A stretch of DNA of 64,000 nucleotides from Desulfocapsaceae bacterium. Its GTDB lineage: Bacteria > Desulfobacterota > Desulfobulbia > Desulfobulbales > Desulfocapsaceae. Below are positions 25,827-35,941 of the stretch, in pieces. Numbering within the stretch: position 1 is the first letter of the stretch; each line of letters begins with the position of its first letter. Made by a program: the position numbers and the translations under genes. Where the stretch lies: positions 1 through 64,000 of the forward strand of contig JARLHL010000039.1 in NCBI GenBank assembly GCA_031292275.1. The letters are read 5' to 3'. The notes beneath the pieces are model-generated. The model made no database searches. It worked only from the letters and a program-made list of their open reading frames with translations, and had not been told where the DNA came from.

Positions 25827-26306
25827 GTGTTTGCAAAAGGCGATATGGCTGTATATCCGGCTCATGGTGTAGGGGTCATTACTTCGATTGAGACGCAAAG
25901 AGTTGCTGGAGTAGATCAGACATTCTATGTTTTACAGATCCTTGAAAATAGAATGACAATCCTGATCCCGACCCAGAGCAGTAAACATGCAGGACTCCGT
26001 TCCATTGTCTCGAAGCAGGAGGTTGACAAGGTGCTCTCCATCCTGGAAGACAGGGACATGGAGATTGGGCCCCAGACCTGGAACCGACGTTATCGCGACT
26101 ATATGGATAAAATCAAGACCGGTTCAATTTGTGATTTGGCCGAGGTGCTCAGGGATCTCTTCCTGCTCAGCGTGGACAAGGATCTTTCCTATGGAGAGAG
26201 AAAAATGCTTGACACGGCAAGAAGTCTGCTGGTCAAGGAACTCTCTCTGGCCCAGCAGGTTGATGAGGAAAAGATGTCCCAGAGGATAGACAGAATTTTC
26301 CCCTGA
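25827..26306 (+). CDS. carD: CarD/CdnL-type transcriptional regulator
   Basis: 159 residues with a GTG start at 25827 behind GGAAGGAGAGG. N-terminal CarD/TRCF RNA-polymerase-interaction domain (FAKGDMAVYPAHGVGVITSIE, FYVLQILENRMTILIPTQSS, HAGLRSIVSKQEV). The helical C-terminal DNA-contacting domain follows (RRYRDYMDKIKTGSICDLAEVLRDLFLL, LSYGERKMLDTARSLLVKEL). Such proteins stabilise open complexes at rRNA and other promoters. Own promoter expected in the 400-nt upstream region. Confidence 0.95.
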   Translation: MFAKGDMAVYPAHGVGVITSIETQRVAGVDQTFYVLQILENRMTILIPTQSSKHAGLRSIVSKQEVDKVLSILEDRDMEIGPQTWNRRYRDYMDKIKTGSICDLAEVLRDLFLLSVDKDLSYGERKMLDTARSLLVKELSLAQQVDEEKMSQRIDRIFP

Positions 26307-26371
26307 ATACCGCGTAAATCTTCATCCTAGATGGCCATCTGTCATGGTTTTTCTCGTGTTTTCTTTGTGCC

Positions 26372-27337
26372 ATGGGCTCACACAGTAATACGCATCCGGA
26401 CTGCAGTCCCGTCACCTGCAGGATATCGTTTCAGATCGCCCAGCTCCAGGCAGGGCTGCGGCTGGATCACTTCCTGGCCCAGCACCTGCCCGAAGTGTCC
26501 CGTTCCCAGTTGACATCCTCAATCCGGGCCGGAGATATCCTCGTCAACGGTGCCGTCCGGAAGAGCGGTTACCGCTTAAAACCTGAAGAGCGGATCACAG
26601 GGCATATCTCGCCTCCCGCTGCCATCGATGTGAAGCCCGAGAACATCCAGTTGACCATCCTTTATGAGGATGAATATCTTCTTATTATCTCTAAACCGCC
26701 AGGCTTGGTGGTGCATCCGGGCAGCGGCAATGCCTCGGGGACCCTGGTCAATGGTCTGCTCCATCACTGCAGTTCCCTTGCCGGGGTCGGCGACAGCATC
26801 AGGCCGGGCCTTGTCCACAGGCTCGACAAGGACACCTCCGGAGTTATGGTGATCGCCAAGCGCGATGACGTCCACAGAAAGCTTGTCGATGCTTTTAAGG
26901 CACGGACCATGCAGAAAGAATATACGGCTCTTGTGCATGGGATTCTGGCCAGGCCTCAAGGGCGTCTGGTCGCCGCCATCGGCAGGCATCCCGTGCATCG
27001 TCAGAAGATGGCGGTGCGTGAGGTGGGAGGCCGGTATGCGGCCACGTATTGGCAGGTCATTAAGGATTTCTGCAGGATGTATAGCCTGCTCACGGTTGGG
27101 ATTGAGACCGGCAGGACCCATCAGATCAGGGTGCATATGGCCCATCTGGGGCATCCCGTGGCAGGTGACAGACTCTACGGCAGGGGCGGGTCACACTTTC
27201 CGCGGCAGATGCTGCATGCCTCACGAATACGTTTTGTCCATCCCGCAACCGGCGAGGCCCTGGATTTTGAGGCGCCGCTCTGGCCAGATTTTGTCGCCGT
27301 CCTGGAAGAGTTGGAACAGCAGGCTGCCTGCAAATAA
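26372..27337 (+). CDS. rluD: 23S rRNA pseudouridine synthase, RluA/RluD family
   Basis: 321 residues. N-terminal S4 RNA-binding domain (AGLRLDHFLAQHLPEVSRSQLTSSIRAGDILVNG) and RluA-type catalytic domain with the nucleophile Asp in VHRLDKDTSGVMVIAKRD, followed by GRTHQIRVHMAHLGHPVAGDRLYG. RluD modifies helix 69 of 23S rRNA in Escherichia coli; the exact target site here is inferred from overall similarity. The first 18 residues are not conserved, so the real start may be slightly downstream. Confidence 0.9.
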   Translation: MGSHSNTHPDCSPVTCRISFQIAQLQAGLRLDHFLAQHLPEVSRSQLTSSIRAGDILVNGAVRKSGYRLKPEERITGHISPPAAIDVKPENIQLTILYEDEYLLIISKPPGLVVHPGSGNASGTLVNGLLHHCSSLAGVGDSIRPGLVHRLDKDTSGVMVIAKRDDVHRKLVDAFKARTMQKEYTALVHGILARPQGRLVAAIGRHPVHRQKMAVREVGGRYAATYWQVIKDFCRMYSLLTVGIETGRTHQIRVHMAHLGHPVAGDRLYGRGGSHFPRQMLHASRIRFVHPATGEALDFEAPLWPDFVAVLEELEQQAACK

Positions 27338-27500
27338 AGGTGGTCAGGTAGGTCTTGTGCCGTGCTGCCGGGAGAATCGTACAAACTCCTGATGCTCTCC
27401 CCTTGTCTGAAACCAGCGCATCTGCTAAGCTGTCGCACAGGTTTCTTTTGCATGTACGTCTCTTCTGGAATATCGGGGGTCTCGCTTGAGGTGCGGGAAT

Positions 27501-28091
27501 ATGAAAATCGCAGTCACAGGCGGGATCGCCACGGGCAAAAGTACAGTTTGCAGGCTACTTGCCAGGCTTCTCAAGGTCTGCGCAATGGATGCCGATCAGA
27601 TCTGCCATGAGCTGATGGAAAAGGGGCAGCCTGGCTGGCTGGGCATCCGGCGGGCCTGGGGGGAGCGGTTTTTTGACGCTGAAGGCGCAGTTGATCGGAC
27701 CTTATTAAGGAAGACAGTCTTTGTCGAAGAAGGCATCCGGCATGAGTTGGAGGCCATCCTGCACCCGCTGGTCCGGACCGGGATAGCAGCCCGGGAGAGA
27801 GCGTTGGCCGGAGAGAATCTCCTTGTTGAGGTTCCCTTGATATATGAAGTGGGATGGCAGAGCGATTTTGACAGGATTGTGACCGTTTACGCAACGGAGA
27901 GCAGGTGCATCCAGCGGATAATTGCCAGGGACAGGACGACGGTACAGGATGCCAGGAGGATCCTTGCCGCGCAGATGCCGGTCGTTTGCAAAGCCTTGCA
28001 GGCCGATTCTGTCATTGACAATTCCGGCCCGTGGGCCTATACCTGTCTTCAAACCTATGATTTGGCCCGATTCTTGCGAAAAACGCCCTGA
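27501..28091 (+). CDS. coaE: Dephospho-CoA kinase
   Basis: 196 residues from MKIAVTGGIATGKST at 27501; the longer frame to 27486 is disregarded. Last step of CoA synthesis. P-loop GGIATGKST (7-15), MDADQICHELMEKG as the substrate-binding region, NLLVEVPLIYEVGW, and the CoA-binding/lid segment QRIIARDRTTVQDARRILAAQ. Normal length. It is 163 nt after rluD on the same strand. Confidence 0.93.
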   Translation: MKIAVTGGIATGKSTVCRLLARLLKVCAMDADQICHELMEKGQPGWLGIRRAWGERFFDAEGAVDRTLLRKTVFVEEGIRHELEAILHPLVRTGIAARERALAGENLLVEVPLIYEVGWQSDFDRIVTVYATESRCIQRIIARDRTTVQDARRILAAQMPVVCKALQADSVIDNSGPWAYTCLQTYDLARFLRKTP

Positions 28092-28128
28092 CATTATAGA
28101 ATCTGACGTTTTTTCGCCAGGAAAAGTC

Positions 28129-28157
28129 TTGACAGTCTTTTGGTGAAGCCGTATAAG
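28129..28157 (+). promoter_or_regulatory. Strong sigma-70-type promoter for rho
   Basis: Perfect TTGACA (28129-28134), 17-nt spacer, TATAAG (28152-28157). Transcription would start near 28164. Confidence 0.7.
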
Positions 28158-28163
28158 GTGGGT

Positions 28164-28533
28164 ATCAGTCTGGAAATTGAAAAACCCGCCTCTGATAGAT
28201 CTTTAGATGTTCCGTTGGAAAAACCTGAGTTTTGTCTTGATGCCCCTGTCTTGGGTATATATTTGATGGTGCAGGCCTGAAGTCTTCAAAGACGCAACTG
28301 TGCTGCAAAAATCTAATCAATAGTTCCATTCTATCTTTAATCTTAAATATAAAAACCTCATAAAAAAAATCTTTCCGGTTTGTCTTGCCACATGCGTACA
28401 GCAAAAGGTGCATTCATATTCAATCCGGAATGGATCATACTCGAATATTTGAGCCGCTGGATATGTTGAACAGCATAAACAGTAATACCTGTAGTGTCCT
28501 GCCAAGCAAAACCATGTAAGGAGATAGTGATTA
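28164..28533 (+). promoter_or_regulatory. Long AT-rich rho leader
   Basis: About 370 nt between the predicted start site and the rho ATG, AT-rich and with few Gs. In other bacteria rho controls itself by premature Rho-dependent termination in its leader, and a G-poor leader fits that. I see no ORF with a ribosome binding site in it and no intrinsic terminator. Confidence 0.4.
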
Positions 28534-29784
28534 ATGAATCTGGCGGAATTGAAACTGAAAAAGATTGGTGAACTGGTAAAACTCGCGCGGCAGTTCAAAG
28601 TGGAAGGGTTCAGCTCCATGCGGAAGCAGGAGCTGATCTTCTCTCTGTTGCAGGCACAGGCTGAAGAAGACGGGAAGATGCGCGGCAACGGCGTACTCGA
28701 AATTCTGCCCGACGGTTTTGGCTTTCTCCGGTCCCCGGATTACAACTATCTGCCAGGTCCTGATGATATATACGTTTCTCCCTCCCAGATTCGCCGTTTG
28801 AACCTGCGAACAGGGGATGTCGTCGACGGGCTTGTCCGTGCCCCCAAAGAGGGTGAGCGGTATTTTGCCCTGCTCAAGGTGGAAAGCGTCAACTTCGATC
28901 CCCCAGAGGCCGTCAAACAGAAGACCCTTTTTGGAAATCTGACGCCGCTTCACCCTAACGAAAAATTCAATCTTGAATGGCAGCCGGACAACTATTCCAT
29001 GCGGCTGATGGACATGTTCTGCCCAATCGGAAAAGGACAGAGGGGGCTGCTGGTGGCCCCGCCCAGGACGGGGAAAACTGTCCTGATGCAGAAGATCGCC
29101 AACTCCATCGTCAGAAATCATAAGGAGGTCTACCTGATCGTCCTCCTGATTGATGAACGTCCTGAAGAGGTGACCGAAATGGCGCGGAGCGTCAAGGCTG
29201 CCGAGGTTGTAAGTTCCACCTTCGACGAACCTCCCCAGCGCCATATTCAGGTGGCCGAGATGGTCATCGAAAAAGCCAAGCGGCTGGTTGAGCATAAAAA
29301 GGATGTCGTGATCCTGCTGGACAGCATTACCCGTCTGGCCAGGGCCTATAATACCGTGACTCCCTCCAGCGGCAAGATCCTCTCCGGCGGTGTCGAGGCA
29401 AATGCCCTTCATCGCCCCAAACGGTTTTTCGGCTCCGCCAGAAATATTGAAGAGGGCGGCAGTCTTACGATCCTTGCCACGGCTCTGGTTGAGACAGGCA
29501 GCCGGATGGACGAGGTCATCTTCGAGGAGTTTAAGGGCACCGGCAATATGGAGTTGGTGCTGGACCGGAAGATGTCTGATAAACGGGTCTTCCCGGCCAT
29601 GGACATCAAACGGTCGGGGACGCGTAAGGAGGACCTGCTCCTGAAGCCTGAAACCCTCAATAGACTCTGGATCCTGCGCAAACTGCTTTCCTCAATGAAT
29701 CCGGCTGACGGCATGGAGTTTCTGTTAGACAAACTGAAACAGCAGAAGACAAATAGTGATTTCCTCGATTCCATGAACAGCTGA
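28534..29784 (+). CDS. rho: Transcription termination factor Rho
   Basis: 416 residues. Hexameric RNA helicase that ends transcription. Rho_N helices at 1-45 ([20 protein letters not shown]) and the cold-shock-like RNA-binding domain at 50-115 ([36 protein letters not shown]). P-loop [15 protein letters not shown] near 173-186 and Walker [17 protein letters not shown]. The Q- and R-loop segments are present ([28 protein letters not shown]). A good ribosome binding site (AAGGAGATAG) precedes the ATG. Complete, no insertions. Confidence 0.97.
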   Translation: MNLAELKLKKIGELVKLARQFKVEGFSSMRKQELIFSLLQAQAEEDGKMRGNGVLEILPDGFGFLRSPDYNYLPGPDDIYVSPSQIRRLNLRTGDVVDGLVRAPKEGERYFALLKVESVNFDPPEAVKQKTLFGNLTPLHPNEKFNLEWQPDNYSMRLMDMFCPIGKGQRGLLVAPPRTGKTVLMQKIANSIVRNHKEVYLIVLLIDERPEEVTEMARSVKAAEVVSSTFDEPPQRHIQVAEMVIEKAKRLVEHKKDVVILLDSITRLARAYNTVTPSSGKILSGGVEANALHRPKRFFGSARNIEEGGSLTILATALVETGSRMDEVIFEEFKGTGNMELVLDRKMSDKRVFPAMDIKRSGTRKEDLLLKPETLNRLWILRKLLSSMNPADGMEFLLDKLKQQKTNSDFLDSMNS

Positions 29785-29953
29785 TTCCGTCTTCAACGAC
29801 CGGCTGCTCCGCTTGACGCTTGAGCGCAGCGGCTTGCTAGAATTATGTTGAATTATTTGACCGGGCGGTTATAATGATTCGTTTAAATCTGTCAGTACTG
29901 TGAATTGTATTCTAAACCCCATTGTGGAAGTTAAGATAGAGGAGTCAGGGATC

Positions 29954-30175
29954 ATGAAAGAAGGTATCCATCCGGAATATCATCAAATAAATGCAGTTTG
30001 TGCCTGCGGAAACGAGGTCGCGATCGGCTCAGTGGATAAGGAAGTGCGGGTGGAGATCTGTTCTGCCTGTCATCCGTTTTTTACCGGAAAGCAGAAGCTT
30101 GTTGATACGGCCGGTCGAATTGAAAAATATAAGAAACGTTACGCCAAGCATTTCGAAAATCAGAATAAGGCATGA
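29954..30175 (+). CDS. rpmE: Large ribosomal subunit protein bL31, Cys-containing form
   Basis: 73 residues from [11 protein letters not shown] at 29954; upstream frame to 29900 is not family-like. Zinc-ribbon cysteines are kept (CACGNE and [13 protein letters not shown]), so this is the zinc-binding 'C+' type. [15 protein letters not shown] is the usual C-terminal signature. A strong terminator follows directly. Confidence 0.93.
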   Translation: MKEGIHPEYHQINAVCACGNEVAIGSVDKEVRVEICSACHPFFTGKQKLVDTAGRIEKYKKRYAKHFENQNKA

Positions 30176-30228
30176 TCTTCATTCCGCATCGGGAAAAACG
30201 TTCCCGTGCTGATTGAAAGCTTTTCCTG

Positions 30229-30269
30229 GTCCACAGCGGTTTATACCCAAAGCTGTGGACTTTTTTTTT
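30229..30269 (+). terminator. Strong Rho-independent terminator after rpmE
   Basis: Nine-bp stem GTCCACAGC (30229-30237) / GCTGTGGAC (30252-30260) followed by nine Ts (30261-30269). It lies only 31 nt before the prfA start, with no visible promoter in between, so it may act as a partial terminator or attenuator for prfA. Confidence 0.9.
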
Positions 30270-30300
30270 GTCTGATCGTCCACCATCGCTCCGGGTTCCT

Positions 30301-31368
30301 ATGTTTGATAAATTTGATGATATTGGAGAAAAGATTTCCGATCTGGAAGGAAGGCTCTCCGATCCTGCTCTGCTTAACAATCAGAAGGAGTATCAGCGGG
30401 TTGTCCGGGAGCATGCTCATCTGAGCCGGCTCAACAGTCTCTATACCAAATATAAGCAGGTCCGCAAAAATATTGATGAAAATCGGGCCATGCTCCATGA
30501 CGAAGACGAAGATCCGGAACTCAGGGAGCTGGCCCGGGCTGAGATTGACGACCTGGTGAGCCAGGAAGCTCAGCTTGAGAACGAGATCAGACTTTTTCTT
30601 CTCCCCAAAGATCCTAACGACGAGAAAAATACCTTCCTGGAGATCCGTGCCGGCACCGGAGGCGACGAGGCGGCCCTTTTTGTCGGAGATCTGTTCCGGA
30701 TGTATTGCCGGTATGCCGAATCTCTGGGTTGGAAGGTGGAGGTTGTCGATTCCAGCCCTTTGGGGATTGGCGGTTTTAAGGAGATTATTGCCCTGATCAG
30801 CGGCGACAGCGTCTATTCCAGACTCAAGTATGAAAGTGGTGTGCATCGGGTCCAGCGCGTTCCGGAGACGGAGGCCCAGGGCCGTGTGCACACCTCGGCC
30901 GTGACGGTGGCCATCCTGCCGGAGGTCGACGAGGTCGAGTTAGATATTGATATGAACGAGCTGAAATTCGATGTCTACCGTTCTTCGGGGCCGGGTGGCC
31001 AGAGCGTCAATACCACCGATTCGGCCGTTCGGGTTACGCATTTGCCGACGGGACTGGTGGTTACCTGTCAGGACGAGAAGTCCCAGCATAAGAACAAGGC
31101 GAAGGCACTGACGGTCCTCCGCGCCCGCCTGCTTGACAAAATGCAGCAGGAACAGCACGATAAGATCTCTCAGGACAGGAAGAGCCAGGTCGGCAGCGGG
31201 GATCGGAGCGAACGGATCCGGACCTATAATTTCCCGCAGAGCCGGATTACCGATCATCGGATCAACCTGACTCTCTACAAGCTGGAGACCGTGATCAACG
31301 GCAAGCTGGACGAGATCCTCTATCCGCTGATTGCCCACGATCAGGCGGAAAAGCTGAAGAATTCATGA
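30301..31368 (+). CDS. prfA: Peptide chain release factor 1
   Basis: 355 residues from [11 protein letters not shown] at 30301. Recognises UAA and UAG. Domain 1 is a long helical arm, PxT-like anticodon loop is [18 protein letters not shown], and the catalytic GGQ is in [21 protein letters not shown]. The C-terminal [19 protein letters not shown] is typical. RF1 rather than RF2: no programmed frameshift and the PET-type tripeptide. Modified on GGQ by PrmC, encoded next. Confidence 0.97.
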   Translation: MFDKFDDIGEKISDLEGRLSDPALLNNQKEYQRVVREHAHLSRLNSLYTKYKQVRKNIDENRAMLHDEDEDPELRELARAEIDDLVSQEAQLENEIRLFLLPKDPNDEKNTFLEIRAGTGGDEAALFVGDLFRMYCRYAESLGWKVEVVDSSPLGIGGFKEIIALISGDSVYSRLKYESGVHRVQRVPETEAQGRVHTSAVTVAILPEVDEVELDIDMNELKFDVYRSSGPGGQSVNTTDSAVRVTHLPTGLVVTCQDEKSQHKNKAKALTVLRARLLDKMQQEQHDKISQDRKSQVGSGDRSERIRTYNFPQSRITDHRINLTLYKLETVINGKLDEILYPLIAHDQAEKLKNS

Positions 31369-31515
31369 CCCGTCTTCGTTTATATGAAAGCTCGTTTAAG
31401 CAATGGCTTTGCGATGCTGGACCGGCAGGCCGGATCGCTGCTTTCAGCAGGATGCCGGCAGGATGTGATTGAAGGCTGCGGTCCTGAAGAGGATCCTGCA
31501 AGAGGGAGCGGCGGC

Positions 31516-32388
31516 GTGCGAATCGGTGAACTTTTACGAAGGGGGACAGTCGAGCTGACGGCTGCGGGCGTCTCCGATGCCGTCACGGATATCCAGCTCC
31601 TGCTCGGATACTGCCTGAACAAGAGTCGTACCCAGCTCTATCTGGCAGCAGGAGAGAAGGTCGTTGGCGCCGATGTGAGGCGGTTTCTGGAACTCCTCGA
31701 GCGCAGGAAAAGACGCGAGCCGGTGGCCTATATCCTTGGCGAGCGGGAATTCTGGTCTCTGCCCTTCCATGTGACCCCGGATGTGCTGATACCACGGCCT
31801 GAAACCGAATTTCTGCTGGAACAGGTCCTGAAGCGGATCCGGACTACGGCTCCACCTTCCGGAGCCCTTCTGGATCTTTGCTGCGGCAGCGGCGTGATAG
31901 CCATCGTGCTGGCACTCGAGCTGAAAAGGCAGGTGTTTGCCTCGGATATCTCCATGGCGGCTCTGGGGGTGGCCCGGCGGAATGCTGAGCGCCATGGCGT
32001 ACAGGGTCTGATCGATTTTATCCGGGCCGATCTGCTGGCCCCGGTCCTGCCGAAGAACGGGTTCTCGGTCATAGTCTCCAATCCCCCCTACGTCAGCGGG
32101 GCTGAGATGCGGGGGGGGATGCAGCCTGAGGTTATAGGGTATGAACCCCATCTTGCCTTAAGCGGAGGGGATGAAGGGCTGGATATCATCAGGAGGATCA
32201 GACGGGCTCTGCCTTTTGTGCTCTGCCGGGGCGGGTATTTCTGGATGGAGATCGGCGAGGCGCAGGGGAGGGCGGTGCAGGAAATGTTTTCCGGCGGTGA
32301 TGGCCCGCACGATTCCTTTGACCTGGTCGAGATTGTTGCCGATTATGCGGGAAAGGATCGGGTGTTATGCGCACGATTGACGAAATAA
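31516..32388 (+). CDS. prmC: Release-factor glutamine N5-methyltransferase
   Basis: 290 residues from the GTG at 31516 (AGAGGGAG about 8 nt upstream). This gives the family's usual length, whereas the ATG at 31384 would add 44 unconserved residues. Methylates the GGQ glutamine of RF1/RF2 using SAM. Helical N-terminal domain, then SAM-binding LLDLCCGSGVIAIVLAL and catalytic SNPPYVSGAEM (NPPY). ISGGDEGLDIIRRI-type and FWMEIGEAQG motifs follow. 11 nt before murA, likely co-transcribed with prfA. Confidence 0.93.
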   Translation: MRIGELLRRGTVELTAAGVSDAVTDIQLLLGYCLNKSRTQLYLAAGEKVVGADVRRFLELLERRKRREPVAYILGEREFWSLPFHVTPDVLIPRPETEFLLEQVLKRIRTTAPPSGALLDLCCGSGVIAIVLALELKRQVFASDISMAALGVARRNAERHGVQGLIDFIRADLLAPVLPKNGFSVIVSNPPYVSGAEMRGGMQPEVIGYEPHLALSGGDEGLDIIRRIRRALPFVLCRGGYFWMEIGEAQGRAVQEMFSGGDGPHDSFDLVEIVADYAGKDRVLCARLTK

Positions 32389-32399
32389 TGAGGAAATAG

Positions 32400-33677
32400 A
32401 TGGAAAAACTGGTCATTCAAGGTGGAAAACCCCTCCATGGTGAGGTTCGGATCAGCGGCGCGAAAAATGCGGCACTTCCTTTGATTGCCGCGACCCTGCT
32501 GGCCCCTGGAACGCATGTCCTGCGCAATGTCCCCGATCTGCGGGATACCCGGACTATTTTGAAGCTGATCGAGAACCTTGGCGTTACCTGGACCAGGCAG
32601 GATACCACCCTGCGGGTTGACAGCACCCATCTCACCTATTCGGAGGCCTCTTACGACCTGGTGAAGACCATGCGGGCCTCCGTACTGGTCCTGGGCCCCC
32701 TGCTTGCCCGACTGGGGCGGGCCAAGGTCTCTCTTCCCGGCGGCTGCGCCATCGGCGCACGTCCTATTAATTTTCATATCAAGGGTTTTGAACAGCTCGG
32801 AGTGACCTGTCGGCTCGAAAACGGCTATGTCGATGCGGAAATCGGTGGGCGGATGCAGGGAAATGTGATTTATTTCGATATCCCTTCGGTGACCGGTACT
32901 GAAAATCTGCTCATGGCTGCGGTCATGGCCAAGGGGAAAACGGTCATCAAGAATGCAGCCAAGGAACCGGAGATCGGCAACCTCATCGATATGCTGACGG
33001 GTATGGGGGCTGAGATTAAAGGCCGCGATACGGACAGGCTGGAGGTTTACGGCGTCGACCGGCTGTCCTCAGCCGACTGCGCCATCATCCCGGACAGGAT
33101 AGAGACCGGGACGTATCTGATCGCGGTGGGCGCGACCGGCGGAGAGGCAACCATTACCGACTGCAACCCGGCCCATCTCCCCTCGCTGCTGGAGAAACTT
33201 CGGGCCGTCGGCATGGAGATTAAAGAGACGGCAGACGCCATCTCCGTCTCCGCCCGCCGTCTCAACGGTAACGGCATCCTGAAGAGCATCGACATCAAGA
33301 CCATGCCCTATCCCGGCTATCCCACCGACCTGCAGGCCCAGTTTATGGCCCTGATGACCCTCAGTTCCGGTGTCTGCGTGGTCAACGAGACCATCTTTGA
33401 AAACCGTTTCATGCACGTGGGGGAACTGCAGAGGATGGGTGCAGATATCAGGACCAACGGCCATACGGCGGTGGTCTATGGGAAGGGACCAAAAGGCCTG
33501 TGCGGCGCGCCTGTGATGGCCACTGATCTGCGGGCCAGCTCATCCTTGGTTATTGCCGGCCTGGCAGCCTCAGGCAGAACCGAAATATCAAGGATCTACC
33601 ATCTTGAGCGCGGCTATGAGCAGATGGTGGAAAAACTCACCCGGCTGGGGGCCGAGGTCTGGAAGGAAAAGGAGTAG
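32400..33677 (+). CDS. murA: UDP-N-acetylglucosamine 1-carboxyvinyltransferase
   Basis: 425 residues. First committed step of peptidoglycan synthesis, transferring enolpyruvate from PEP to UDP-GlcNAc. [18 protein letters not shown] at the N-terminus, catalytic loop [20 protein letters not shown] with Cys116 (so the usual fosfomycin-sensitive type), and C-terminal [22 protein letters not shown]. Complete. Downstream a 10-bp inverted repeat (GCCTGGCGTC...GACGCCAGGC, about 33782-33818) lacks a T-run. Confidence 0.97.
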   Translation: MEKLVIQGGKPLHGEVRISGAKNAALPLIAATLLAPGTHVLRNVPDLRDTRTILKLIENLGVTWTRQDTTLRVDSTHLTYSEASYDLVKTMRASVLVLGPLLARLGRAKVSLPGGCAIGARPINFHIKGFEQLGVTCRLENGYVDAEIGGRMQGNVIYFDIPSVTGTENLLMAAVMAKGKTVIKNAAKEPEIGNLIDMLTGMGAEIKGRDTDRLEVYGVDRLSSADCAIIPDRIETGTYLIAVGATGGEATITDCNPAHLPSLLEKLRAVGMEIKETADAISVSARRLNGNGILKSIDIKTMPYPGYPTDLQAQFMALMTLSSGVCVVNETIFENRFMHVGELQRMGADIRTNGHTAVVYGKGPKGLCGAPVMATDLRASSSLVIAGLAASGRTEISRIYHLERGYEQMVEKLTRLGAEVWKEKE

Positions 33678-33825
33678 GGAAGCTGGCTGGCAGCACCCCT
33701 TCCTCTGATTGTTGCGGAGCAGGAGCGGAATCCTGACTGGATCGATCGTGATTCCGCCGCCGCCCCCCGACAAAGAGCAGCCTGGCGTCTCTGAGGCGGT
33801 ATCCCCCGACGCCAGGCGCGGATGC

Positions 33826-35436
33826 CTAATTGACCTTGCGGTCCCGTCCCATCCACTCCTTTTCCCGGAGCTTGAACTTGAGGATCTTGCCGGTGGCCGT
33901 TTTCGGAAGCTGGCAGAACTCCACCGTTTTCGGGGCCTTGAAACGGGCCATGTTGTCCTTGCAGAAATTGATGATATCTTCGGCTGTCGGGGAGCAGCCC
34001 TCCTTGACCACCACGTAGGCCTTCGGTACCTCGCCCCATTTGGGATCCGGGCTGGAGACCACTGCCACCTCCAGCACTTCCGGGTGGCGGAAGATCACAT
34101 TTTCGATCTCCACTGAGGAGATATTTTCGCCGCCGCTGATGATGATATCCTTGTCCCGGTCTTTGATCTCCACATATCCGTCGGGGTGCATCACGGCCAG
34201 ATCGCCGCTGTGAAACCAATCACCCCTGAAGGCCTTCTCCGTCGCCATAGCGTCCTTGTAATAGCCGAGCATGATGTTATTGCCGCGCATGACGATCTCG
34301 CCGATAGTCTTGCCGTCCCGTGGCACCGGGACCATGGTCTCCAGATCGACCACATCCATATATCTGCTGGTGACATAGGGGACTCCCTGCCGTGATTTGA
34401 TCCGGGCCTGCTGGTCCATGGGAAGGGTGTTCCATTCATTCTGCCATGCGCAGACGCTGTGCGGGCCATAAACCTCTGTCAATCCGTATACATGGATGAT
34501 ATTAGCTCCCATGGCCTCCATCTTCTGGATGACCGTGGGGGATGGCGGTGCGCCGGCGGTAAGGATCCTTAAGGGGCGCTGCATCTTTACCTGCTGGGCA
34601 CCGGGATGAGAGATCATCATGATCAGAATCGTCGGGGCGGCACAGAGATGGGAGACATTTTCCTTCTCGATGGCCTCGAATATATCGGCGGCCACGACTT
34701 GTCGAAGGCAGACATGGGTCCCGCCGATGGCCGTCACGGCCCATGTGAAACACCAGCCGTTACAGTGGAACATGGGCAGGGTCCAGAGGTAGGCGGAGGA
34801 CGGATCCATGTCGGCCTCCAGGATCTCTCCCAGCGCATTCAGGTAGGCGCCCCTGTGGTGATACATTACGCCTTTGGGCTTGCCGGTGGTCCCGCTGGTG
34901 TAGTTTAGGGTGATTATCTGACGCTCATCTTCCACTGCCACAGGTCCGGGCTCCGGGGAACCTGCAGCGAGGAAACTCTCATAATCGATGCCCGGCAGGG
35001 GCTTGGCATCGGTTCCGTCACAGATGTTGACGAAAAACTTCACATCCTGCAGCTCCTCCAAGACCGGCAGCACTGATTTTGCGAATTCTGTATCGACAAA
35101 TACAGCCTTTGCATCGGAATGATTAACTATATAAGATATTTCGCTTGGTGCCAGACGGATGTTTACGCTGACCAGAACGGCACCTATCATCGGCACTGCA
35201 TAATGGGCCTCCAGCATGGGCGGGATATTCGGGCACAAAAAAGCCACCTTGTCGTCCTTGCCGATACCCTGTTTTTTCAGGGCGTCGGCAAAACGATTCA
35301 CCCTGGCGTAGAATTCGGCGTATGTATAACGGGAATTACCGTAAACGACAGCGGTTTTATCCGGATAGACAGAAGCACTCCGGACTAAGAACTGGATTGG
35401 ACTGAGAACATCGAAATTGACACATGGTTCATTCAT
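33826..35436 (-). CDS. AMP-forming acyl-CoA ligase (fatty-acid type)
   Basis: 536 residues from MNEPCVNFDVL; the ATG at 35436 has GGAGGAAAT upstream. ANL superfamily enzyme that activates a carboxylic acid to its CoA thioester. A3 motif YTSGTTGKPKGVMY, A5 YGLTEVYGP, A8 GDWFHSGDLAVMHPDGYVEIKDRDKDIIISGGENIS, and A10 Lys in PKTATGKILKFKLR. Overall closest to medium- and long-chain fatty acyl-CoA synthetases in which the ligase is a stand-alone cytoplasmic enzyme. Isolated between murA and citrate synthase. Chain-length preference is not readable. Confidence 0.88.
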   Translation of the reverse strand: MNEPCVNFDVLSPIQFLVRSASVYPDKTAVVYGNSRYTYAEFYARVNRFADALKKQGIGKDDKVAFLCPNIPPMLEAHYAVPMIGAVLVSVNIRLAPSEISYIVNHSDAKAVFVDTEFAKSVLPVLEELQDVKFFVNICDGTDAKPLPGIDYESFLAAGSPEPGPVAVEDERQIITLNYTSGTTGKPKGVMYHHRGAYLNALGEILEADMDPSSAYLWTLPMFHCNGWCFTWAVTAIGGTHVCLRQVVAADIFEAIEKENVSHLCAAPTILIMMISHPGAQQVKMQRPLRILTAGAPPSPTVIQKMEAMGANIIHVYGLTEVYGPHSVCAWQNEWNTLPMDQQARIKSRQGVPYVTSRYMDVVDLETMVPVPRDGKTIGEIVMRGNNIMLGYYKDAMATEKAFRGDWFHSGDLAVMHPDGYVEIKDRDKDIIISGGENISSVEIENVIFRHPEVLEVAVVSSPDPKWGEVPKAYVVVKEGCSPTAEDIINFCKDNMARFKAPKTVEFCQLPKTATGKILKFKLREKEWMGRDRKVN

Positions 35437-35941
35437 GGGCATTTCCTCCATTTATTGAATGCCGGAATTTCTTGGATGCCGATGGTTTTTACGCTCCACC
35501 AGAGTCCTTGACTGCCAGGAAATCAAACCTGTCTTAACCACTGGCCGAAAGGATGGCGATGTGAACCGGCCTGTAGTATGCGAGCGAGGCTATTGTATAT
35601 CCAGAATGCGCGCAATCGGAAAAGAACTGAATTTCAGCTTGGGAAAAAACTGGCGATCCGCAGGCTTACAACCTGGATAAACCGTACTGTCCCTGAGCAG
35701 AATTTTTTTCTCATTCTGGAAACGACACTGTATCATACAATCTGTATTAAATGGAAGAATCTATGCATGGCATTACGTTTTTGTGTAAAAGAGCGGTGTG
35801 GACAGGGCCTTTATCCAAAGGGGGAAAAGGGTCCGTTTAAGGCCGTGCAGGGGGGGGCCGTTTAATTCTTGACCTTTGGTGAGGACGCAAGGAAAAAGGA
35901 GGGCTGCCGTGATCTCCATGCACGGCACCCGCGGTCTGGGC
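35437..35941. other. Intergenic region upstream of the acyl-CoA ligase
   Basis: 505 bases. It holds the ligase promoter region, a run of eight Gs (35850-35857) and the gltA terminator listed separately. No gene is supported. Confidence 0.35.
35893..35930 (-). terminator. Probable terminator after citrate synthase
   Basis: On the minus strand GGG-TGCCGTG, a 9-nt loop, CACGGCA, a bulge and CCC, then TCCTTTTTCC. It lies just past the gltA stop. Confidence 0.5.

Noticed and set aside
28317-28688. Minus-strand open frame in the rho leader
   Set aside because: Overlaps the rho coding region, has no ribosome binding site and no protein-like features.
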